Source: Typha latifolia (Eukaryota > Streptophyta > Magnoliopsida > Poales > Typhaceae). Taken from it: a stretch of DNA of 64,000 bases. Positions 52,676 to 64,000 of this stretch are shown piece after piece. A program made the position numbers and the translations under genes. The notes below the pieces were generated by a model that was given only the letters and a program-made list of their open reading frames with translations, was not told the origin of the DNA and did no database searches. Numbering within the stretch: position 1 is the stretch's first letter; every line of letters begins with the position of its first letter. The stretch covers positions 2,294,001-2,358,000 of the forward strand of contig CM034103.1 of NCBI GenBank assembly GCA_019914945.1, read 5' to 3'.

Positions 52676-53106
52676 GTTGTCCGGAAATCGACGGACTGAG
52701 CCTCCCGCCTTGTAAGCGGAAACCACAACCTCCTAGAAGAAGGGCTTGAGCAAGAGGGAGGCGGTGACGGAGGCAATGACAAAGGCGTGAGGCTATGGAA
52801 CACTTTTTATGTTAGCTTATGCGAAATAATAGAGAATCTCGATGGAAAAAGAAACTAAAATCATAAGAAAGATAACTATTCTAACAAACATGACAAATTA
52901 AAGTTCATGCTTTCTTCTCCATGGACCGAAGGAGGAGGTGGACAATGGAGGATACCTCTTGCCGGCCGATGGAGAAGGACGACGCGGCAGCTTAGAGGAG
53001 GACGAGGCGGCACCGCGGCGGCTTGCCGTTGCCGAAGGAGGAGGAGGAGGAGACGGGGATGCGCGATGTGGGCTTTGGGGATTAGGGTTTTCTCACCCAT
53101 TTTGTA
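52676..53106. other. ProRS leader exon and adjacent GC-rich block
   Basis: The minus-strand ProRS leader exon appears to end at the donor at 52675 and reaches to about 52800. Farther right, 52905-53100 is a GC-rich purine/pyrimidine-skewed block whose right end reads AAACCCTAA on the minus strand (a telo-box word common near plant translation genes). It has open frames on both strands but only low-complexity Arg or Leu/Pro content. Confidence 0.4.
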
Positions 53107-53216
53107 CTGAGCCTATCGAGCCGAGCCTGATCGAGCCGGCTCCAGCTCAGGCTCGGCTCGATATAAATTTAGAGCCGGTTTCGACGGCTCGGGCTCGGCC
53201 CGGTGGAGAGATCTAG
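53107..53216. mobile_element. GAGCCGAGCC-rich fragment
   Basis: About 110 bp of repeated GAGCC/GGCTCG words ending in GATCTAGGGATGTGGG, which looks like one end of a TAGGG-type element. Probably a fragment; the partner end was not found. Confidence 0.35.
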
Positions 53217-53535
53217 GGATGTGGGTTGAGAATTAGTACACCAGTGGGCAGTGGCCCAACTTATGAGGAGGATCGGAGTAGCAATAAATAGAGTTAAATG
53301 ATAAAAAAGAAAATAAAATTATTTTTAATTCCAAGAGATATCAACCTAGTACATGATCATGCCAAGCTGACCAAGAATATTAGACCAAACTACCACTTCA
53401 ACAAGATCACTGCCAGATCAACTAAGGCTGTGGGTTAGAGGATATATGTACAGATATTGCTGGAAAAATTATATGCCAAGATAAGTAGTTGTCAAAACCT
53501 TATTCTAATAGTCTAATATATAAGTTGAAGAACAA

Positions 53536-53566
<31 letters not shown>

Positions 53567-54740
53567 CCAATTTAGTTGGCCGATTAATTCGACTAGAAAG
53601 GAGAATTAGAAAGTCTAAATCTATGTGCATTTGTAGGTTTCCTCACCTAGTATGAACCACAATATTTTCTAGTTCAGACGTGCTTAGGTGATTTCTATCC
53701 AGTAGTCATAGTTTTTCTAAAGATATTTCGTAGAATAATTTGTTATATTAATTAATAAGGAGATGCGCATATAATAGGAGTGATTAATTAGAAAAAAATT
53801 AACTTGTAATTAGTGGCATTTTTCTAGGTTTTAAAGAGATGAGGTATCTTGATATCTATGGGGGCATTTGATTAGTGAATGAAGTGTATTAAGTGCCTTA
53901 AATTAGACTTTTAGAATAATGCATAGATCTACAGTGACAAAAATTTATATGTAGTTGCTATAATTATTGTTCTTTTCCTTTTCTTTTTCTTTTTTTTTTT
54001 TGAAAAAAAGAAAGGGTAAAAAGAGTAGAATTATATTAATCACCATGTTTTCTTCGTTTATTAATTCTTTTAGGACTTTGAGAGTTTTCTCTGACAAATA
54101 ATCCTTTTCTTTTCTTTTTTTTTGATAAAAAGTTTCGTAGAGAATATTATCGAACATAATTATTTAAGAACCTCAATTTTAGAGAGTATGGGTCAGCGGA
54201 TTGATTAAGTTCGAAGAGCGAATACAGAGGGCTCATAAGACTAGAGCGAGCACGATTAGATTCATCGGATATATGCTCGCTTAGATTCATCGGATATATG
54301 CATTTGATAGTATGCTCGAATCGCCTTTTGAAAAAATTTCAAAATAATAATTGAGTCCATTTATGAATCAGAGATCATGTTCAAAGAATGAGAGGAGACA
54401 AGAGACATAGGAGAGATGGACAGATATGCTCCAGCTCTAGGTTTGCCTTGGGATAAGGAACAAGATTGGCATTTTTGAGCATGGAAGAGATCCAACCATC
54501 TTGTGTTTGTACTACTACTACTGCTGCTTCATCTTCTTCTTTTTAATTATTATTATATTTCTGTTCCAACTCATCAACTATGTAGTTTGCCGGCAGTGGA
54601 CAGAGATAGGCACAATCATTTGTCTATTGGGTTGGGCCCGGACATAATTAACCCTAGACCAAATCCATCCACGTCAGAGACAGCCGAATCCAATCTCTTT
54701 TAATCGCAAAGGGGGATTTATTAGCCCCCATACCAATGCA

Positions 54741-54793
54741 TCTAATCTAATCTAATCTAATCTAATCTAATCTAATCTAATCTAATCTAATCT
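54741..54793. repeat. (TCTAA)10 pentanucleotide repeat
   Basis: Ten perfect TCTAA units plus a partial one, upstream of the dioxygenase gene. Confidence 0.95.
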
Positions 54794-56269
54794 TTTCTTC
54801 AGCGAGCATCCTTGTTTATTTCAATAGGGATAGGATTAGAGGTTTTAGGGTTTGGCCCGAGAATATCTATGCACAAAAGATTGTACATATATAGCGGTCG
54901 TTAGAAAATGAAAGAAGAAAGTAAAAAATATATATTCGGTTGCAGCAGAAGATAATCGAAGAAATGACTTCTTTATCTACTGGAAGTAGTTTTATTTTTT
55001 GGTACTCGAACGCATCCTAAATTATGAGTAAATTTTGGAACTCATAGCTGGAGAACTCTTTGTTAAAAGACATAATATACGTTTACGAATTGATTAATTA
55101 ACACTCTAATTTTGTTTGGATTGACTAATATTTAAGAAAGAAGACAAAAAGAATATTGTTAAAGGGAAGTGGTTAATGATGGGAAATCTACTAACTTTGT
55201 TCCACTAAAAAGATCACTGATATGAAACAGATACTTGATGCTCAAAATCTTTGAGGCACTAATTGGATTCTTAGGTGGAAGATGCTACCAGATCTTAACA
55301 TCAAAGTTAGATAGATACCAGTGCTTTCTGACACCACCTCTCTTCTCTTTTAAGTTGGTGGGAAATCACACATTCACACCTGAAGGCACCATAAAAAAGA
55401 GGCCTTTTGGGTTCTTTTCTTTCAAAAATTTGAGCTCATGAGGATTATTCCAATTAGGATTCCACTTCTCAATTAAGCAAACTTTAGGGTTTGATAGCTC
55501 TCACTCAGGCATTGTGAGCAATCCATCCCTTGTGTAAAGTGGAGAAGTTGTTACGGATTATACGTTAAGTTTTTGTGATAAAAATTTATAATTGCAATCT
55601 GGAAAACTAATCCAAAGTTTAAATCAGTACTAATGTCAACGAGCCATTTACTCTTAATATATACTCTTAAAGTATCAATTATACTTTTATATTTTATATG
55701 TCTGTGAAACATAATTTTTACAACCTAGAATGAGATAGGAAAAGTGTTTCAAATAAAGAAGAAGATGATGAATACTGAGCGTTAAATAATCTGTACGAAA
55801 TATAATCTATTAGTTCTTGATCAAGAAGCTAAGAATGTTGACCTTTTATTTTTATTTTTCTTTTGAATCACAATTAATGTCAAGCTTTTTTCCAATATGG
55901 TCGTAGAAGAAGATGGAGTGATGATTACTTTGGAAATAGAATAAAAAAATTTAGACAAGTTGGCTGTGTCCAGGAATTGCCTAGGAAGACGAATTAACTC
56001 CCAAAAGGTAGTCGAATGCTACTGCTACGTGGTACAATTGGAGACACAAGGGCTTGTGGGAAAATATTAATTTCTTCGAGGGTTCTGCTTGCATCCAATT
56101 GGACGCAGAGCTATGACCCAAATTTTTTTTTTAATTTTTAATTCTTTTAAATCCCAATCCAACGTGCATGTTTGACTTGGGATTTTAAAATTCTAACTAA
56201 CATCAAAGTCAGCTCCGTCCATTATACGCATGAGCCGTAGATCCAGGATTCAAAGGAGATGGCGGGACG

Positions 56270-56299
56270 AAGAAGAAGAAGAAGAAGAAGAAGAAGAAG
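56270..56299. repeat. (GAA)n microsatellite upstream of the dioxygenase
   Basis: About ten GAA units, roughly 460 bp before the start codon. Confidence 0.9.
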
Positions 56300-56584
56300 C
56301 CAAATTTTACGTTTCAAACCCTGTGTTCTCATTATTCAACACTATTTTTATAAAATAGTGAAGTCCTAATTGCGGATTACTTTGACGGAGAGGGACTAGC
56401 ATGCAAATTTCTCAATTCTTAACCAATTTCCACGGTCACCGAGCACTTAATTCTAAAAGGTCTGACCAAGTGCCAAGTCAACGGATACAACTAGCCAAAC
56501 ACCGAACACCGGATACCCCAATCCCGTGTTTAGTATTAAATTAGCCGTAGCGGTTTTCAAACAGTATCCTCCTTCCCCCACCCC

Positions 56585-56620
56585 CATATATATATATATA
56601 ACTAAATATATATATATATC
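56585..56620 (+). promoter_or_regulatory. TA-rich TATA-like region of the dioxygenase gene
   Basis: Two runs of alternating TA in front of a CT-rich leader, about 140-170 bp before the ATG. Either run could serve as the TATA box; the exact one cannot be chosen. Confidence 0.5.
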
Positions 56621-56756
56621 GCTCTCTTATCTCTTACTCATTAATACACACAAAGGCCAAAGTTTTATCTTTGTCTATACTCTCTTTGTTTCTTCTCTTC
56701 TCTCTCTAGTTTGTGACCTCACAAAAGGGAGGAAAAAGGGGGGGAAAAAGGAAGGA

Positions 56757-58630
56757 ATGGAGTTGATTGTGGAACGAGAGAGAGAAGAGAAGAAGTACAT
56801 GAAAGGGGTGAAGCACTTATGCGAGAGTGGTGTCACGAGAGTGCCGACCAAATACATCCTCCCCGTCTCGGATCGCCCGCGGGGGCTCGCCGCAGCTCGC
56901 CGCAATCTCAAGCTCCCCGTCGTCGACCTCGCCCGACTGCGTACTTCCGACCGGCCGCAAGTGCTCGAATCCTTGGCCATGGCTTGCAAAGATTACGGCT
57001 TCTTTCAGGTGCGTGCGCATCGCCTTCAGTATGTATAAATATATATAAAAAAGAATGTATATATTATATATATAAACTATCGTTCTCTAACAGCTTAGTA
57101 TTATATTAAGGTGGTCAATCATGGCATCGCGAGAGATGTCCTGCGGGGAATGACGGATGTCGGGAGACGGTTCTTCGCGATGCCGTTCGAGGAGAGGGCG
57201 AAGTACATGTCGGCCGACATCCGATCTCCGGTGAGGTACGGGACGAGCTTCAACCAGATGAATGATGGGGTGTTCTGCTGGAGAGACTTCTTAAAGCTAA
57301 ACTGCCAGCCTTTACCTGGTGTGCTTCCCTATTGGCCCTCTTCTCCGGTGGACTTGAGGTAAATTAATTACGACCAGAAATGTTAATTAATCTCTTTTTA
57401 ATTATACGCATACCTATGCTATATGACAGATCATGGATCCAATAATTTCATGTCATGCCATCACCACATAAAAGGAATCATATAATATCTTCTTGTTATG
57501 CTGCATGCCTAACCCAACCGTCCATTGATAATTAATTCCTATTTTTTTATTTTAAAGCCTAAACCAAATAATAATTAATTATTTTATACCTTCCACTAAT
57601 AAATGTGTAGATGTTATCAATAAGCTCTGCAGCAGTGGAGACATAAGGGACCATGTAGTTATTGCAAGACTATGGACAAGCTCCAAACTTTTTTAATTTT
57701 TAACCTAAGCTACAAATCTAATTTTTTTTAATCTTTTTTTTCTTTTGATCTGAAACTTTCTGTCCTTTTGCAGTCCTTTGTGATCGACTAAATAACACGC
57801 GGAGAGATAGCTCTTTCAATGCATGATATGGATCACAAATATATATATATATATATATATAAATATATATAGGACCACAAGCACTAAGAGATGCTCTTTT
57901 TTTCTTTGTTATGTATCTTTATGTGATGATCCAGGGAACGAGCTATATCATATGCCAAGGAGACCAAGTACTTGTTCATAGAGATCATGGGGGCCATTTT
58001 GGAGACACTGGGAGTGGACAATGGCATCCTCAAGGAGTTCAACAATGGCACGCATCTTATGGTCCTGAATTGCTACCCGGCCTGCCCCGAACCCGACCTG
58101 ACTCTTGGGATGCCGCCCCACTCCGACTACGGATTTATTACCCTTCTGCTCCAGGATGAGGTCGCCGGACTCCAAGTGCAGCACGGCGACGAGTGGATCA
58201 CCGTCGACCCCCTCCCCCAGTCTCTCGTCGTGAATATCGGCGATCATTTTGAGGTACGTCCATATAGAATAATTTTTCTAATCATCCTATAGATAAAATG
58301 AGATACGGGTATTTTGATCATTTTTAAACTCAGATTATTATTCTTCTTCTTCTTCTTTTTAAATCCCAGATATTTAGCAACGGTAGGTACAAGAGTGTGC
58401 TCCACCGCGTGGTGGTCAACTCGTCGCGGCCGCGAGTCTCGGTGGCGTCGTTCCACAGCCTGCCCGCTGAGAAGGTGGTCAGCCCATCCCCGGAGCTCAT
58501 CACCGGCGACCAGCCGCCTCTCTACAAAGACACGGATTTCGCCGCATTCCTCGACTACTTGGCATCGAACGAGACCAAGCACAAGAACTTCCTCGACACC
58601 AGGAAGTTGTCCCAGTACTTGATCAAGTAG
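56757..58630 (+). CDS. 2-oxoglutarate/Fe(II)-dependent dioxygenase, DOXC class (F3H-3/DMR6-like)
   Basis: Soluble oxygenase using 2-oxoglutarate, O2 and Fe(II) to hydroxylate a small molecule. Exons: 56757-57008, 57111-57358, 57935-58253, 58370-58630; 359 aa, typical length. The N-terminal DIOX_N domain contains the conserved [15 protein letters not shown] stretch across the exon 1/2 join. The iron triad is intact at H229, D231 (HSDYGF) and H285 (LHRVVVN), and the 2-oxoglutarate-binding R295-x-S297 follows (PRVSVASF). The usual NYYPPCP box appears as NCYPACP. Overall it looks closest to plant proteins annotated as flavanone 3-dioxygenase 3 or DMR6-like oxygenase, but the substrate (flavonoid, salicylate or other) cannot be assigned. 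Start: first ATG after a purine-rich leader; a (TA)n TATA-like tract lies about 150 bp upstream. Exons are GC-rich against AT-rich introns. Confidence 0.93.
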
Positions 58631-59099
58631 TCCACAATACGACCAAAAATTAGAGTATCTTATATTGCCCCCGACACGTGTAGAGAAATGATTGTCCGGA
58701 ACGCAATCTAACGTTAGAAAGAGATTGATGCGAACAATCATACAAGTTGGAAGGGAGGGGGAGGGATTGGATGAAAGATTCGCGTGTTCATTTGCAATTA
58801 AATGCCACGGACCCCTAATTTGTATTTTTATTTTTACTTTTATTTTTCTTTGTGTATTGCTGCACCATGGAGAAGGGGAGAAATGGGGAGAGGAGAGAAG
58901 GTTCTTTTTTTTTTTCTTCTTCTTTTTGTATTGCAATATATTTTTTTTTTTTTTTGGAAGGGTAAAAGATATATATCTATTGTATTGGTTTGTGCTAAAT
59001 TTATAGTTAAATCTTATATGGAAAGAGTTCTAAATATGATTACATATGCTTCACATATATTTCAAATAATGTCATAGAAACATAATGTACTCATAAGTG

Positions 59100-59149
<50 letters not shown>

Positions 59150-62100
59150 AAGTAGTTGAGGTTGAATAATTTGTTTTTAATTAGGTAATTTTTAACTTAT
59201 GTGGGTACTATGTTAGATAAAATATTTATAATTTGATAAAATACATTAAAAATCAATAAAATAAACTGCAAATTAAGTCAACACTTCATTATGTTTATAA
59301 GTCTCAAGCAATGAATACTCAATCGCTTATCGAGTCAATGACTTAGGTGAAATGAAGGTGTCATGCGAGACAGTGACTATAACGCATGCATACACTATAG
59401 GCTTCACGGCATCTACCATGGATTAAATACCATGGATTAAAAGTGATATATTTGTATACATCCTTTATGTTAAGATCTAGCAAAAACTTGCAGTCTATTC
59501 TTCATTTCTTCTGTTTGAATGGATTATGTGGACTTGGAAGTATCATATCATTATGATAGAAAGTCTAAGAGACAATTCCCCTAAATATTAGCAAATTAAT
59601 TAAATGAAACCTCCTGAGAAGCTTCCACATGTTGTTCAAATTAGTAATATATGAACGCTGACTCCTAATGGCTCTATCAAATTGGTTGACTTAGTTATCC
59701 AATGTTTACATTGGGGAGGGCTATTCTTCAAGTCAACTAAGCATGCTAATGAACAGCCATAGTAGACCATGACAAAGCTTAGTTATACAACAATAATGTA
59801 AGATTTCTTAGGAGTCATCTTTATTTTAAAGAAGAAGTTAAAATGTCGTGTAAAAATAAGCGTTTATTGAGGCGCCAGTTAGATAAGCCCAACCCAGCTA
59901 ACAACATAATCATAATTGTGCACATTCGACATATTGTTAGATGAATCCAAATCAATCTACTCATATCAAAACCCTAATCTCAAGAAGTTTTAATTGATCT
60001 TTCTTAATACAACTTTTCGACGTAGTTGTATGAGTATGAAAGGGATTGAGATACTAAAGATATATAGATGTCAAAGGATTGTTAACAGCCCAACTAAATT
60101 AAGTTAATTATTGATGAATATGGTTGCAAATTGAGGTCACTTAACAAAACCAATCATTGTTTTTTTTAATCATCATGCATTCTTGTTGTAGATTGAAGCT
60201 ATATTTTGACTTTGAAATAGTAGCTGAGACAACAGTGGAATAAAAAATAAAAAATAAAAAACTTTGTCAATGCATTACTCATCACCGTCATGAAATCGTA
60301 GACTTCTTGCTAATCTAATCCTGAATTGTCTTCATTATGGGACCATCATTCCTAATCATCATGCATAAAATGTGTACACTAATCACTCGTTCCTATATAG
60401 ATAAGAGTACTAAGTTTGGTGAGAATAATATTATATATCATATAATTTCTTCTGCTGTTTAAAGTTTAAACTACTACTATATTTTATTGTTTTGTATAAA
60501 TGAAAATATCATTTCTTATATATATATATACACGTTATTTATTTTTATTGTCTGGTAGATATAATTTGCAATTAGTTAGAGGATGGTTGTAGTTAGTTAG
60601 ACCAAATTTGTTCTTTAAACCCTAATTAATCGCCATGACATGGTTTATAAATTATTATTCCTATTCAAATTTAAGTTAAAGAAGAAGGTGGAACCTAACG
60701 GTATATTTTTGGGCCATATTTTTTTCATCAAAAGCCCAAAGATAACTCGACTAATTTTGGGCTTGGGCTTGCTAAGTGTTGAAACTTAATGGCACCTTAA
60801 TTAAATCGAAATAGCTAAGATTTGAGCTTGGAAAACAATTCATTTAATTATCCGAGTAAGATCCCATTGATAATACCAACAAATTATAGCAAATAAATTG
60901 ATACAAGATTGAGATTTCCTTGGATATTTTTTCCACTCGATCGATCTAACCCTCAACCAACCTATCAAACTTAAGATCTAGACAAAAAATTTCTTGTGTG
61001 AAGAAGATTGGTAGGTGAGAGACTTTTTTTCTTCCTTTCTTTTTGAGTAGGTGAGAGTTGAGAGTTAGTTAGTTAGCTAGAATTGATGAGTGAAGAGAGT
61101 TAGGGGATAAATCTACAACTAACTCTTAAGCTAGGTGTATTATAATATGGTTAAGTTTAGGTTTCAGTCTAATCAAAAATAGTAAATGTATTTCTTAAGT
61201 TATATGTTAGACTTTTTCGTTAGAAATATAACGCTTCAATTTTAGACCAACTAGTGACTATTTTACCAGAAAAATTTGCATATAACACCTTATTTTTGTT
61301 TAACGAAGTTGTGATTTATGCTATGTATATTTACTATTTATAAATCGAGCCATATGATTTAGCGAATATGTGTATAAATAAAAATATTTTATTTTTAAAA
61401 TAACTAAAATGCTCTTAGTATGACTCGGTTGAGGGTATTCTCGTAATTTTTTAGTACAATTAATTTAACTCAGAGGTTTAGTTACATTTAACTAACGGAT
61501 ATTATAGTAGGTGTTTCTACGCACATTCGTTAAATTATAAAGCTTAATTTATAAATAGTAAAAATATAAGGTGTAAACTATAATTTCGTCAAAAGATAAG
61601 ATGTTATGTGTAATTTTCTATTTAATAAAATAGAGAAAAGTTAAGGATAGAATAGTCATTTGATATTTTTTTCGTTATGTTAACCATCGTTGAGGAAGAG
61701 GAAACTTTGCCTCGGTAATTACGTTAACCATCATCAAAAGAAATAAACTAATCATCAAAGTGCTCTAGTCTAGACCCCCAAAAAAAAAAAGATTATCTAA
61801 TCCCAAGTCAGTTCTACAAGGATATTTTTTTTATAATCAAGTTGAGCAAATAGAAAAGTATATGTATTACTAATTTTGCCTTATGATTAAATCCTATTGG
61901 GTTTAGATCTATCTAAATATATTCTTAGGAGAGATTTGAGGACAAATTGCGCAGCGGATTAAGATTTTGTACGGACCAATCTCGAATATATATGTATGTT
62001 GGTCCGAGCATATTATTATTATTATTATTTATTAGGTGTGTCCGAGTATATTTATTGTGTTCGTGTGCATCTGATGGCTTTAACAGCGTTCGCTCAAATT

Positions 62101-62816
62101 CTACGGCCCCTCTGAATTTCTACAAAAGAATATAGTCTACTTGTCTAATTTAAATATCTATGAGACTGTATATTTTGACCTTAATGCCAAAATTATATCC
62201 TATAAACTTTATAGAATTATAGAAAATAATTTACATAATGTAGCCTAATAGTCGTAGGTGAGGATATAAACTAATAAATAATATTAAATACAATTATCCT
62301 TATTGCCGTGGGTTGAAGTGAAAAGTTAATTAATTCAGCAGCATTATTTTTGGCAGGACTTGTCAACTCCCACGTGCAGAGGTGCATTGAACGTGACAAC
62401 CCCAACCCTCTCCCGGTTATTTTTGCAACAGTAAACAAAACAAAGTTACAAACTAGTCCACTATTTGCATTTAATTCCCCAAAAGGTATCCTATGCCAGA
62501 GAAAATTTACCATATGGCCCCCCGTAGTATCCCTTAATCATTGGGATGCCCCCAAAAAGAAAAACCCCATTATATATTTATATACACTTATCAACTTACC
62601 AAGTACTCGTTATGACGCAAACATAGTTTATATTATTAAAAAGTAGAAATTTATCGACAACAAAAAATTTAATTATCCTAAAAGAAAATTCATAGAAAAA
62701 AAAGAAATGAATGAAAAAGGTAGCTAACTTCCGAGGGTTGTAACTTTCAAGAAAGTGAAAAGTTGAAATCATCCTGGAGAAAAGCAAAATTAATTAACAG
62801 AAGAGAGCTAGCTAGC
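58631..62816. other. AT-rich intergenic region of 4.2 kb, no gene seen
   Basis: Dioxygenase 3' UTR followed by AT-rich DNA with one long (AT)n tract. I found no coding frame of substance, RNA gene or clear element end. Confidence 0.6.
59102..59148. repeat. (AT)n microsatellite
   Basis: About 23 AT units, 3' of the dioxygenase gene. Confidence 0.95.
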
Positions 62817-62824
62817 TATATATA
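62817..62824 (+). promoter_or_regulatory. TATA box of the SMR gene
   Basis: TATATATA lies 83-90 bp before the SMR start codon, the expected distance for a short pyrimidine-rich plant leader, which follows it. Confidence 0.6.
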
Positions 62825-62906
62825 CATATTCTATATGTAAGAATACATCTCTTTTCTTCATTCTTCTTCACTACTTCCCACCCTCCCTTCCTCTTGATCC
62901 AAAACC

Positions 62907-63296
62907 ATGTCATCCTCCTCCTCCTCCTCCTCCTCCTCCTCCTCCTCAGAGCTACCACCTCATGCAACGCTTGGGCTTGTCCTCCCACCAATTGCGGCAC
63001 TGCGATCGATGGAAGATTGCAAAGTATTGAAGCCCACCCCAATGGATCATAGCGAGGAAGTAGAAGAGTGCCACACGCCCACCTCTGAGGAGAGTAAGTT
63101 GCAGTCCATCCCAACTACTTGCCCACCTGCACCTAGGAAGAAGAGGAGGAGAGCTATGTGCAAGAGAATGCTACACCCAGAGCTGGAACTTATCATAGTT
63201 GGAGCTAAACAGATGGAGAGGTTGTTCTTGCTAAGAGATCAGCCGAATTCTGAGGATTTAGCGAAGGCCCAGGGGAGGAAAAGAAGGTGTCAATGA
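62907..63296 (+). CDS. SMR: Cyclin-dependent kinase inhibitor, SIAMESE-RELATED family
   Basis: Small intronless protein of 129 aa that should bind CDK-cyclin complexes and slow the cell cycle or promote endoreduplication (family role). The SMR signature is clear: CHTPTSEESK (55-64) followed by CPPAPRKKRRR (72-82), which also looks like a nuclear localisation signal. A C-terminal hydrophobic/acidic stretch (92-110, ELELIIVG to LFLL) fits the cyclin-binding end of the family. The N-terminus is a run of 13 serines coded by a TCC microsatellite, so its length may vary between alleles. Start: first ATG, about 85 bp below a TATATATA box. A long TCT repeat lies 77 bp past the stop. The numbered member (SMR1 to SMR17) cannot be determined. 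Confidence 0.88.
   Translation: MSSSSSSSSSSSSSELPPHATLGLVLPPIAALRSMEDCKVLKPTPMDHSEEVEECHTPTSEESKLQSIPTTCPPAPRKKRRRAMCKRMLHPELELIIVGAKQMERLFLLRDQPNSEDLAKAQGRKRRCQ
62910..62948 (+). repeat. (TCC)n coding microsatellite in SMR
   Basis: Serine codons TCA, then TCC units, then TCA, encoding the 13-serine run at the protein start. Confidence 0.9.
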
Positions 63297-63372
63297 GATC
63301 TATATGTGATAATGATCATCTACCTCTGTGTATGTTATTAGATCTAATATGTGTAATTGTAAGATACTCTAG

Positions 63373-63452
63373 TCTTCTTCTTCTTCTTCTTCTTCTTCTT
63401 CTTCTTCTTCTTCTTCTTCTTCTTCTTCTTCTTCTTCTTCTTCTTCTTCTTT
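63373..63452. repeat. (TCT)26 microsatellite 3' of SMR
   Basis: About 26 uninterrupted TCT units starting 77 bp after the SMR stop, probably in its 3' UTR or just past it. Confidence 0.95.
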
Positions 63453-64000
63453 GTATCAATATATAAGTCATAGATAATTGCATTATATTGAGGTTTTCTT
63501 TTTCTAGGGGAACTATTCGTTTCAACACTCTACTATATACTTTTTTATTAGAACTTAATGCATTATGAGTAGAGATCTACAGAGAGAGAGAGAAAGAGAG
63601 AGGTTGGAGAAGTAGTAATCTTTCCTTGCTGGTGTGATGGAGAAAGGAAGGTGGGGATCGTTTGGATGGATGTGGATGGTCGATGGCTTGCAGTTTTGAC
63701 ATTTAATGGAGGAGTTTTAATTAGAACCAGGATAGGAGTAATGGACACGTCTCTTGATCCACTTATTATTCTTTTAAAAATATTACTATATTTTGGTAAA
63801 CAAATCTATCAAGAGATGTTGAAGACTTTTCGTTGTTAAACAGTAACCCTATGCCCCCCCCAAACACTTTATTATATTACCTCTATTTTTAACGGATATA
63901 TGGATATACGAATATATGATTTGAAAAGATACAAAATATTTATACACTGTCTGTCACTAAAATAAAATAGAAAAGCTATAAACACTACATAAAAATGTCA
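63453..64000. other. Right window edge, no gene recognised
   Basis: Short open stretches only, for example a 62-residue frame at 63651-63839 with no recognisable family. A (GA)n-like tract sits near 63580-63602. This may be downstream DNA of SMR or the edge of an unseen gene. Confidence 0.4.

Larger units (their letters stand above)
53221..56560. other. AT-rich intergenic region, no gene seen
   Basis: About 3.3 kb with microsatellites and a 24-bp direct repeat (TTAGATTCATCGGATATATG near 54257 and 54281). No protein-coding gene recognised; the right end is the dioxygenase promoter. Confidence 0.6.

Noticed and set aside
58244..58936. 230-residue open frame on the minus strand at the dioxygenase 3' end
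   Set aside because: It runs through an intron and antisense to exon 4, starts in a poly-Lys low-complexity stretch, and shows no domain.
63316..63528. Poly-arginine open frame on the minus strand
   Set aside because: It is simply the translation of the TCT microsatellite.

Overview
This is a stretch of flowering-plant nuclear DNA. Every gene is split by GT-AG introns except two that are naturally single-exon. Introns are T-rich, intergenic DNA is AT-rich, and all proteins belong to plant families (PIP1 aquaporin, ATL RING-H2, SIAMESE-RELATED, U-box receptor-like kinase). Protein sequences and the GC-rich first exons of several genes suggest a monocot. The species cannot be fixed from sequence alone.

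Layout, left to right. 1-3597 (+): 3' part of a USP / kinase / U-box protein. 4080-12484 (+): 14-exon signal peptide peptidase-like aspartic protease with a PA domain. 15590-17250 (+): 4-exon PIP1 aquaporin. 20189-25353 (+): 7-exon C3HC4 RING protein of 799 aa. 26247-26900 (-): intronless ATL-type RING-H2 ligase. 27740-39882 (+): 9-exon HESO1-like terminal nucleotidyltransferase, divergent from the ATL gene. 42467-51833 (-): 12-coding-exon cytosolic-type prolyl-tRNA synthetase. 56757-58630 (+): 4-exon 2-oxoglutarate/Fe(II) dioxygenase. 62907-63296 (+): intronless SIAMESE-RELATED CDK inhibitor. I rebuilt exon chains by hand. Each closes in frame: 796 (partial), 538, 288, 799, 217, 509, 502, 359 and 129 aa.

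The genes are unrelated housekeeping, signalling and metabolic units, not a cluster or pathway. Three of nine encode E3 ubiquitin-ligase-type domains (U-box, C3HC4 RING, RING-H2). They are different families, so I read this as chance.

The accessory content is in introns and intergenic DNA: a 448-bp hAT-type MITE with terminal inverted repeats and an 8-bp target duplication; a 368-bp GC-rich inverted-repeat element flanked by a 12-bp direct repeat; several degenerate GGGTC/GAGCTTGGCTCG-rich elements; a possible 2.85-kb DNA transposon remnant in a 4-kb intron; a 3 x 126-bp and a 2 x 231-bp tandem array; and many microsatellites. I found no rRNA, no confident tRNA, no CRISPR and no clear undescribed multi-gene system. 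The most checkable leads are the intronic arrays next to splice sites, a tandem splice acceptor in the HESO1-like gene, a quasi-periodic tryptophan repeat in the RING protein, and an ACGT cluster upstream of the aquaporin.
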